From an uncultured Pseudomonadota bacterium (GTDB lineage Bacteria; Myxococcota_A; Bradymonadia; Bradymonadales; GCA-2716585), in assembly GCA_937123825.1 (NCBI GenBank), contig CAKZKQ010000549.1:1-39776 (forward strand): a stretch of DNA of 39,776 bases, written 5' to 3'. Within the stretch, counting starts at the first letter, position 1. Each line of letters opens with the position of its first letter. The notes below the pieces were generated by a model, which was given only the letters and a program-made list of their open reading frames with translations, searched no databases and had not been told where the DNA came from. Of this stretch, positions 33,590 through 39,776 are shown piece by piece. The position numbers and the translations under genes are program-made.

Positions 33590-35386
33590 ATGACAAAGCA
33601 GAGTAGGCGTGCGGTGATCGTGGGGATCGTCGTTCTTCTGGCAGCGATGGCGTTTGGTTGTGGTGGTTCGAGCAACAACGGCGGCGGAGACAGCGGCAAC
33701 AACGCGGTCAACAACGACGTCAACAATGTTGGCAACAACGACCAGAACAACGACGACAACAACGATCTCAACAATGACGTCAACAACGATCAGAACAATG
33801 ATCAAAACAACGACGTCAACAACGACCAGAACAACGCGGTCAACAACGAGCCTGAGGGGCCGCTGACCTACTACCGCGATGTGCGGCCGATCCTGGTGGC
33901 GCGCTGCCTGGAGTGTCACGCCGAAGGCGGCGTGGGGCCGTTCAAGCTGGAGACGCCCGAGCAGGTGACGACCTTTGCCGAGGCGATCAAGACCTCGGTG
34001 CTCAACGGCTCCATGCCCCCCTGGCTGCCAGAGGAAGACTGCCGGGACTTTAAAAACGAGCGCCGCATGTCCCAGGACGAGATCGACACGTTGGTGGGCT
34101 GGCTCGACGGCGACCGCGTCATGGGTGATCCCGCCGATGAACCGGCCGTGGAGCGCGTTTCGCCCGATCTCGACTCCCCCGACTTGATCATCAAGGCCGC
34201 CCAGCCCTACACGGCCAACCCCGAGTTGCCCGACGACTACCGCTGCCTGGTCCTGGACCACGATTTTGACCAGGACACCTACATCTCGGCCTACCAGATT
34301 GTGCCGGACAAGCGCGCGATCGTGCACCACGTGCTGCTCTACCAGGTCGCCGAGGCGGACATTGATCGCCTGGAGCAGTTGGAGGCCGAAGACGATACGC
34401 CGGGCTACCGCTGCTTTGGGGGTCCCCGCGTGGGTGACTTGCTGGGTACGGTGGCGGGCTGGGTGCCGGGTTCGGTGCCGATCTACTACCCCGAAAACTC
34501 GGCTTACATCGTGCCGGGCGGCTCCAAGGTCGTCATGCAGGTCCACTACAACCTCTTGGCGGGCGAAGCCGAGCCCGATCAGACCGAAGTCCAATTCAAG
34601 CTCCTCGACAGCCCGCCCGAAAACATCGTCAAGATCCTGCCCATCCCGGTGGGCGATCTGGAGATCCCGGCCGATGAGCCTGCGGCGCAGAGCAACGGGA
34701 CCTTCCCCAACTTCTTTGGCAAGGACCTGACGGTGGTGGGCATGGCGCCGCACATGCACATGCTGGGCAAGAAGTTCAAGGCCAACGTCACCCACATCGA
34801 TGGTCGCGGCCGCTCCTGCATCGTCGACATCGAGGATTGGGACTTCAACTGGCAGCAGTTCTACGAGTTTGAAGAAGAGTCCTTCCTGCGCCTTGGCCCT
34901 GGTGACCTGGTGTCGGTGTCGTGCACCCACGACAACTCGGCGGCCAACCAGCCGGTGGTCAACGGCGAGCAGATCGAGCCCAGGGATGTGGAGTGGGGCG
35001 ACGGCAGCCTGGACGAGATGTGCCTGCTCTACCTGGTGACGATGGAGCCCTACGACGGTCTGGACATCTGCGAGGAGTTTGAGCCCTGCAACCAGTCCTG
35101 CGACCCGTCCGATCCCTTCTGCACGCTGAGCTGCATCTCCAACGGCGGCGGCGATTGCCGTCAGTGCGGCGTCCTGGGCGCGGTCGATTGCGCCGGAGAC
35201 GTCTGCGAAGGTGTGGACGACGGCCTCTTCAACTGCCTCATCGGGTGCATCACCGAGTTTGACCTTGGCGCCTGCTTTGAGGAGCGCTGCGAAGAGGACA
35301 TCCAAGAGGTCTGGTCCTGCCTTGGCCCCGCGCTCTACGACGGCCAATGCAACGATCAGCTCGCCACCTGCGAAATCAGCTTCTAA
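33590..35386 (+). CDS. Heme- and copper-binding monooxygenase-like lipoprotein
   Basis: The ATG at 33590 has GGGAGG 5 nt upstream; 598 residues. The lipobox is AFGC (Cys 24). Residues about 29-86 are an almost pure Asn/Asp linker (NNDVNNDQ units). A c-type heme site CLECH (106-110) lies in a cytochrome-like domain with a later MPPWLP axial-Met candidate. Then come the two halves of a type II ascorbate-dependent copper monooxygenase: VHHVLLY (H246-H247) and MQVHYN (H319) for CuH, and HMHMLG (H388, H390) for CuM. The last 90 residues are a Cys-rich tail (about 15 Cys). It probably acts outside the inner membrane, hydroxylating an unknown substrate. Confidence 0.87.
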   Translation: MTKQSRRAVIVGIVVLLAAMAFGCGGSSNNGGGDSGNNAVNNDVNNVGNNDQNNDDNNDLNNDVNNDQNNDQNNDVNNDQNNAVNNEPEGPLTYYRDVRPILVARCLECHAEGGVGPFKLETPEQVTTFAEAIKTSVLNGSMPPWLPEEDCRDFKNERRMSQDEIDTLVGWLDGDRVMGDPADEPAVERVSPDLDSPDLIIKAAQPYTANPELPDDYRCLVLDHDFDQDTYISAYQIVPDKRAIVHHVLLYQVAEADIDRLEQLEAEDDTPGYRCFGGPRVGDLLGTVAGWVPGSVPIYYPENSAYIVPGGSKVVMQVHYNLLAGEAEPDQTEVQFKLLDSPPENIVKILPIPVGDLEIPADEPAAQSNGTFPNFFGKDLTVVGMAPHMHMLGKKFKANVTHIDGRGRSCIVDIEDWDFNWQQFYEFEEESFLRLGPGDLVSVSCTHDNSAANQPVVNGEQIEPRDVEWGDGSLDEMCLLYLVTMEPYDGLDICEEFEPCNQSCDPSDPFCTLSCISNGGGDCRQCGVLGAVDCAGDVCEGVDDGLFNCLIGCITEFDLGACFEERCEEDIQEVWSCLGPALYDGQCNDQLATCEISF

Positions 35387-35775
35387 TGCGCAGGTCCAGG
35401 GGCGCTTTAGACCAAGGGCGGCAGGTTGTCCCTTCACAGGGCGGACCGATGAATCGCCTGACGTCGTTGGCGATGCTCAGCGAACCTCCAGTTCGCCTGT
35501 GCTCGCCGCCTTGTCAGCCAATCCATCTGCCTCGCCCTGCTCGGTCCCAACCCGCCGCCCTTGGTCTTCCTGCCGGGGGTTTGGGGGCTGGCCCCCATCA
35601 GCAAGCGTCTCAAGCCTCAAAAGCGCTCATCAAGGCATCAAAAAGCGGGGGCATGAGGGGGCGGCAGCCCCCAATCCAAACCTTCCCACCTCCCATCGCC
35701 TCATCCGCACACCTGTGCTAAGACACTTTCCCATCGCCGATACGTCCGACCCTGCGTTGTGGAGCGCTGTCCTAC
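35387..35775. other. Intergenic gap with small GC hairpins
   Basis: 389 bp without a supportable gene. It contains two short GC hairpins, GGGGGCTGGCCCCC near 35582-35595 and GGGGGCGGCAGCCCCC near 35659-35674. Neither has a U-run, so neither is a convincing terminator. Confidence 0.4.
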
Positions 35776-36432
35776 ATGACACCCATCACCTTTTCTCGAC
35801 CATCGACTCTGACCCAAACCCTGTGGCCGCTCCTGCTCCTGGTGCTGGTTTGCGGCGCCTGCGACCGCGGCGAAAAAGAGCCGGTCAATGAGCCCACGGC
35901 CAAGGTCAAAGAGGACAAAGGGGCCAAAAAGGCCGCTGAACCCTCCAAAGAGACCGCCAAAGAGGCCCAGGAAAGCCCCGACCCGGAAAAAACCATCGAA
36001 GACGCCGACGCGGGCATGGAAGAAGAGGCTTCCGATGCCGAAGACGACGCGGAAGAGGCCGATTCCGAAGACCAAACGCCCGAGCCGCGCACCGATCTGG
36101 AGATTCTGGAGTCGGTCATGGCCGCCGACGTCAAGGAGCGCAAACCGGTGGGTGTGGCAGGGGCCTTTGACTGGTCCGCCGGGCAGATCTGGTCCTACAT
36201 CGCCGTGCGCAACGACGGGGAGCCGACCACGGTGAAGATGGTCTGGCGCAAGGACGGCAAAGAGAAGTTTGGGATCGACGTCAAGGTGGGCAAGAGCAAG
36301 GCCTGGCGGACGTGGTCCCGCAAGCGGATGCGAAAAAAGGACGTCGGTGCGTGGACGGTGGACGTGGTCGAACCTGGAGGGCAGGTGCTGAAAACCATGT
36401 CCTTTGAAGTCACCGGACCCAAAACCCCATAA
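35776..36432 (+). CDS. DUF2914-type lipoprotein
   Basis: 218 residues. The ATG at 35776 opens a lipoprotein signal with lipobox CGAC (Cys about residue 29). Residues about 33-105 are a charged low-complexity linker: Lys/Glu/Ala-rich at first, then a run of Glu/Asp. The last about 110 residues match the DUF2914 pattern: KPVGVAGAF, a GxIWSYIAVRN block, VWRKDGKEK, the WRTWSRKRM loop, and WTVDVVEPGGQVLKTMSFEV. DUF2914 is a small beta-sandwich of unknown function found in envelope proteins. It is followed within 10 nt by a strong terminator. Confidence 0.8.
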   Translation: MTPITFSRPSTLTQTLWPLLLLVLVCGACDRGEKEPVNEPTAKVKEDKGAKKAAEPSKETAKEAQESPDPEKTIEDADAGMEEEASDAEDDAEEADSEDQTPEPRTDLEILESVMAADVKERKPVGVAGAFDWSAGQIWSYIAVRNDGEPTTVKMVWRKDGKEKFGIDVKVGKSKAWRTWSRKRMRKKDVGAWTVDVVEPGGQVLKTMSFEVTGPKTP

Positions 36433-36439
36433 AACGACC

Positions 36440-36466
36440 AAAGGCCATCCCATTTGGATGGCCTTT
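36440..36466. terminator. Bidirectional hairpin between convergent genes
   Basis: AAAGGCCATCC (36440-36450) and GGATGGCCTTT (36456-36466) form a perfect 11-bp stem with loop CATTT. It begins 8 nt after the stop of the DUF2914 lipoprotein and 34 nt from the spoVR stop on the other strand. The A-tract and T-tract at the stem ends allow intrinsic termination on both strands. Confidence 0.85.
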
Positions 36467-36500
36467 CTAAGGAAATCGGCTCAAAGCGCAGTCTTGGACC

Positions 36501-37988
36501 TCAGAGCGGGTCGAAGGAGAAGGGCTTGTCGCTGTGGGTCTTGCCGTCGTAGGTCAGCAGGCGGCCTTTGCCCTCGATGAGGGTCTCGATGTTGACCGGG
36601 CGCTTCCAGAGGCGGTGGAGGTTCTCCATGACGTCCCTGGCGTAGTCGATGCGCAGGTCCGTGCCCTGGTGCTTATGGTGCAGGAGCAGCTCGGCGCGGT
36701 TGCCGTAGTTGCCGTCGCGCACGTAGATGAAGGGTTGGCCGAAGTTGGTCAGTTGTTGGAGGAGTTTTTGTTTGATCTCCTTGAACTGACGGCTCTCGAT
36801 CTCCCAGTTGCCGCTCTTTTTGTTATACCCGAAGGTGAAGAGCTTGTGCTCGCGGGCGAAGTCTTCGGTCAAAAAGGCGTCGATGAAGGAGACATCGTTG
36901 TAGATGGCGCGGACCTGGAAGATCTTCTCGCGGCCCAGGCCAAGCTGGCGGTCCCAGCTCTCTTTCTCGGCCAGGTTGTCGCAGTCCTCCCACTCTTTGC
37001 CAAACTGCCCCTTGTTCCAGCGCTCCTCGATGTTGCGGAAGAGCTCAATGCCGATCTTGTAGGGGTTGAACTGTCCCTTGGCGGTGGCCATGACCCCGGC
37101 GTAGGCCTGGGCGTAGTCGATGATCTCGCTGGCCTCCAGGACGTGCTCCGTCATGATCTTTGAGTGCCAATACGACGCCCACCCCTCGTTCATGATTTTT
37201 GTCATGCCCTGGGGAGCGAAGTAGTAGGCCTCCTCGCGGATGATGGAGAGGATGTCGGCCTCCCAGCTCTCCAGAGGGGCGTGCTCCAGGACAAAGAGCA
37301 TGATGTCGCGGGTGGGGTACTCGGGGAAGTTGCGCTGTTTTTCGAGTTGCTCCTGGAGCTTCTTCTTCTGCGCCTCGATGTACTCGGGCGGGTTGATGAA
37401 GGAGTCCATGTAGTCTTTGGAGCGCAGCTTGTGGACCTTGAGTTCCTGATCGATGGGGTCGCTCTGGCCGTCGCGGCGTCGGACGATGTAGGGTGAGTGG
37501 AAGTCGATGAGGTTGTCGACGGAGAGGCAGACGTCGATGAAGGATTCGACGCGGTCAAGGCCGATGCGGTCGATGTAGCGGCGCACGCGCGTGGCGTGGT
37601 TGGCCATCTCGTCCATCATCTTCCGGTTGGTCTTGGAGAAGTAGTAGTTGTTCTTGAAGAAGTCGCAGTGGCCGTAGACGTGCCCGATGACGGTCTTTTG
37701 ATCGACGAGGTTGTTGCCTTCAAGGAGGTAGGCGTAACAGGGGTCGTTGTTGATGACCATCTCGTAGATCTTGGACAGGCCGTAGGTGTAGCTCTTGGAG
37801 AGCTGCTCGTACTCCATGCCAAAGCGCCAGTGGGGGTACCGGGTGGGAAACCCGCCGTAGGCGGCGATCTCGTTGATCCGCTTGTAGTCGACGATCTCAA
37901 AGATGGTCTCAAAGAAGTCCAGGTTGAGGTCTTCGGCGACTTCTCGGATGCGCTCTTTGATCTCCCACAGGTGAAGGGGAAGGGTCAT
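36501..37988 (-). CDS. spoVR: SpoVR family protein
   Basis: 495 residues, the usual length for the SpoVR/YcgB family. Conserved blocks include NEIAAYGGFPTRYPHWRFGMEYEQL, the DPCYAYLLEGN segment, HVYGHCDFFKNN, and the ASYWHSKIM region with conserved His. The C-terminal part (LFTFGY..., YVRDGNYGNRAELLLHHKHQG) also fits. SpoVR is needed for spore cortex formation in Bacillus; in Gram-negative bacteria ycgB is coexpressed with yeaG-yeaH in stationary phase. It lies 8 nt after the YeaH stop and is the third gene of a PrkA-YeaH-SpoVR operon. The biochemical activity is unknown. Confidence 0.95.
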   Translation of the reverse strand: MTLPLHLWEIKERIREVAEDLNLDFFETIFEIVDYKRINEIAAYGGFPTRYPHWRFGMEYEQLSKSYTYGLSKIYEMVINNDPCYAYLLEGNNLVDQKTVIGHVYGHCDFFKNNYYFSKTNRKMMDEMANHATRVRRYIDRIGLDRVESFIDVCLSVDNLIDFHSPYIVRRRDGQSDPIDQELKVHKLRSKDYMDSFINPPEYIEAQKKKLQEQLEKQRNFPEYPTRDIMLFVLEHAPLESWEADILSIIREEAYYFAPQGMTKIMNEGWASYWHSKIMTEHVLEASEIIDYAQAYAGVMATAKGQFNPYKIGIELFRNIEERWNKGQFGKEWEDCDNLAEKESWDRQLGLGREKIFQVRAIYNDVSFIDAFLTEDFAREHKLFTFGYNKKSGNWEIESRQFKEIKQKLLQQLTNFGQPFIYVRDGNYGNRAELLLHHKHQGTDLRIDYARDVMENLHRLWKRPVNIETLIEGKGRLLTYDGKTHSDKPFSFDPL

Positions 37989-37996
37989 GGGTTCTC

Positions 37997-39103
37997 CTAT
38001 TTGCCCTTGCCAAGGAACTCTTTGATGGAGCCAAAGATGGCGTCGCGGTTCTTGATTTCGCTGAGCGTGACCTTTTCATCGCCGCCAAAGTGCTCGCGCA
38101 GATCTTTGATGAACTGCCCGGAGCCGTAGGGAGACTCGACCTGTCCGTAGCAAAAGAGGTTGCTGGAGGGGATGATGCCCTCGCGCAGGATCCGCATGCA
38201 CTCGGTGGTGTCTTCCACGGACCAGTTGTCGCCGTCGGAGAAGTGGAACGGGTAGATGTTCCAGTCGGTGACGGGGTAGTCCTCTTCGATCATCTTCAGG
38301 CAGAGCTTGTAGGCGCTGGAGATCATCGTGCCGCCGCTTTCGCGGGTGTGGAAGAAGGTGTGGGCGTCGACCTCTTTGGCGGTGGCGTCGTGGATGATGT
38401 AGCGGCTGGTGAGCCCCTCATACTGACTGCGCAGCCAGGTGTCGAGCCAGAAGGACTCGATGCGGACGATCTCTTTTTGCTCATCGCCCATCGAGCCCGA
38501 CACATCCATCATGTAGATGATGACGGCGTTGGTGTGTCGCTCTTTGATCTCGGTCCAGGCGCGGTAGCGCTTGTCCTCGCGGCGCGGGATGACCAGGGGG
38601 TCGCCCGGCGCGTAGGTCCCCGAGGCGATCATGCGCCGCAAGGCCTGCTTGTAGGTGCGCTTGAAGTGGCGCAGAGACTCAGGGCCGACAGGCCGAATGC
38701 CCGTGTAGCGCTCCTTGATGGTCTCCAGCGCCTCCTTGCCCTTGGGCTCGATCCTGGGCAGCTCAAGCTCCTCGCCCATGATGTCGGCCAGTTCCTTGAG
38801 ATCGACGTCGACGTCAAGGCTGTGCTGGCCTTCGAGGTTCCCGGCTTCCCCCTGGCCGTCCCCTTCCTGGGGGTCGCCGCCGAGGGATTCACCCACCTGA
38901 CCGTCGCCCTGACTGACGCCGCCGGTCTGGCGCTGTCCAAAGCGAAAACGGGGGATGTCGATCCTGGGGATGGGGATGGAGACTTTCTCCTTGCCCTTGC
39001 GCCCGATCAACTCCCCCTGGGACATGTATTTCTTGAGGTTGCGCTTGATGCGACCGCGGACGATCTGGCGAAACCGACTGTGATCCGATTCGATCTTTGT
39101 CAT
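37997..39103 (-). CDS. yeaH: YeaH/DUF444 von Willebrand-type protein
   Basis: The start is the ATG at 39103 (MTKIESDHSRF), with GGAGGT about 12 nt upstream; an ATG at 39139 is less likely. 368 residues. The N-terminal region is basic and matches YeaH (RFRQIVRGRIKRNLKKY), followed by a Gly/Gln/Asp-rich stretch (about 75-110). A von Willebrand A-like domain carries a MIDAS-type motif MMDVSGSMG (DxSxS, metal-binding). The C-terminal half has the conserved HxxxESGGTMISSAYKL block. YeaH partners the PrkA/YeaG kinase in Gram-negative bacteria. The gene follows the prkA stop by 133 nt and precedes spoVR by 8 nt. Confidence 0.95.
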   Translation of the reverse strand: MTKIESDHSRFRQIVRGRIKRNLKKYMSQGELIGRKGKEKVSIPIPRIDIPRFRFGQRQTGGVSQGDGQVGESLGGDPQEGDGQGEAGNLEGQHSLDVDVDLKELADIMGEELELPRIEPKGKEALETIKERYTGIRPVGPESLRHFKRTYKQALRRMIASGTYAPGDPLVIPRREDKRYRAWTEIKERHTNAVIIYMMDVSGSMGDEQKEIVRIESFWLDTWLRSQYEGLTSRYIIHDATAKEVDAHTFFHTRESGGTMISSAYKLCLKMIEEDYPVTDWNIYPFHFSDGDNWSVEDTTECMRILREGIIPSSNLFCYGQVESPYGSGQFIKDLREHFGGDEKVTLSEIKNRDAIFGSIKEFLGKGK

Positions 39104-39236
39104 GGCGAGGCAAAAACCTCCGTGCAGGACGGTCGTCAAAGGCGCTCACCGGCCACGAAGAGGCCATATGCCCTCAGTGGGCAGGCCGCTCTTGTGGCAG
39201 GCGAGCGCGGGCTTCTACACAGCGTGCCGCGTGGTC

Positions 39237-39776
39237 TTACTTGGCGTCGCCGCGGGCAAAGATCGAGGCCACGTAGTTGAGGACGTCGGTGGCCGACTCC
39301 TCGTTGTAGCCGTAGGAGCGGATCATGCGCTGCTTGATGATGTCGATCTTCTCCTGGGTCTCTTTGTCCATGACGTTGGAGACCAGGCTGGTGAGCTTGA
39401 TCGAGTCTTTCTGGTCTTCGAAGAGCTTCAGTTCGAGGGCCTTGCGCAGGCGGTCGTTGGTGTCCCAGCGGAAGGGCTTGCCCTCGATGGCCAGGGCGCC
39501 GATGTAGTTCATGATCTCGCGCCGGAAGTCGTCTTTGCGGCTGTCGGCGATGTCGATCTTCTCTTCCACCGAGCGCATGAAGCGCTCGTCGGGCTCTTCG
39601 TACTGGCCGGTGAAGCGGTTGCGGATCTTCTCGCGCTGGGTGTAGGCCTTGATGTGGTCGATGTAGTTGGCGGCCAGCTTGGCGATGCCCTCTTCATCGG
39701 CGCTGATGGCACGCTGGACCTCGTTTTTGACGATGTCCTCGTACTCGTGGCGGACCATGTCGAGCAACTCTTTGTA
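39237..39776 (-). CDS. prkA: PrkA/YeaG serine kinase, C-terminal part
   Basis: The frame is open to the right window edge; 179 residues of the C-terminal domain are visible, ending FARGDAK. The sequence (IAKLAANYIDHIKAYTQREKIRNRFTGQYEEPDERFMRSVEEKI...SRKDDFRREI) matches the C-terminal domain of PrkA/YeaG proteins, which are AAA+-like serine kinases, and the NDRLRKALELKLFEDQKD segment is typical. The ATP-binding AAA+ part lies outside. The gene leads the prkA-yeaH-spoVR cluster. Confidence 0.93.
   Translation of the reverse strand, partial: YKELLDMVRHEYEDIVKNEVQRAISADEEGIAKLAANYIDHIKAYTQREKIRNRFTGQYEEPDERFMRSVEEKIDIADSRKDDFRREIMNYIGALAIEGKPFRWDTNDRLRKALELKLFEDQKDSIKLTSLVSNVMDKETQEKIDIIKQRMIRSYGYNEESATDVLNYVASIFARGDAK

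Noticed and set aside
33461..35437. 658-codon minus-strand open frame
   Set aside because: Shadow of the copper monooxygenase gene, including an antisense of the Asn/Asp linker that gives a Val/Ile run.

Overview
The window is high-GC DNA from a delta-proteobacterial-type predator or soil/marine lineage (Myxococcota or Bradymonadales are the best guess; this is inference, no rRNA is present). The clues are many lipoproteins with long low-complexity linkers (one almost purely Asn/Asp), a thrombospondin-type-3 surface protein ending in a MYXO-CTERM-like tail, a soluble Ser/Thr kinase, a receiver/DUF4388/DnaJ-like fusion protein, and a PrkA-YeaH-SpoVR cluster. No tRNA, rRNA, CRISPR array, transposase or phage gene was seen.

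Layout: 1-2663 (minus) is a flotillin/YqiK-like gene behind a YqiJ-like membrane OB-fold gene whose first loop is an 18-fold Glu-Ala-Ala-X array. 3.0-5.9 kb (plus) carries an orphan Phd/YefM antitoxin, folK coupled to a lipoprotein gene, and a second lipoprotein. 5.9-8.7 kb (minus) is a FliJ-like coiled-coil gene overlapping recD2. From about 8.9 to 13.4 kb the base composition drops sharply to AT-rich. This island holds two tandem copies of one cassette (promoter box, secreted metzincin-like protease, lipoprotein, 56-bp terminal repeat). One copy is intact and in the other the protease has decayed to a frameshifted C-terminal remnant.

13.8-18.5 kb has two lipoproteins (Big-2-like, pentapeptide) and the 850-residue receiver/DUF4388/J-like/TPR protein. 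18.5-24.6 kb (minus) holds regulators (LysR overlapping a Ser/Thr kinase, then MarR) downstream of the giant repeat-rich surface protein. 24.9-28.5 kb has a small membrane protein, a histidine phosphatase, a secreted protein with caspase-like (clan CD) sequence hints and an unrecognised soluble protein. 28.6-33.0 kb (minus) has a WD40-LRR protein and a MerA/Lpd-like flavoprotein. A 173-bp imperfect palindrome (MITE-like) lies before a heme-plus-copper monooxygenase lipoprotein (33.6-35.4 kb). A DUF2914-type lipoprotein and a convergent terminator close this part, and 36.5-39.8 kb (minus) is prkA-yeaH-spoVR.

How the genes relate: the flotillin pair, the PrkA-YeaH-SpoVR trio and the folK-lipoprotein pair are probable operons. 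Most other genes look like individually expressed envelope or regulatory functions. The clearest candidate for an undescribed system is the duplicated protease-lipoprotein cassette at 9-13.4 kb.
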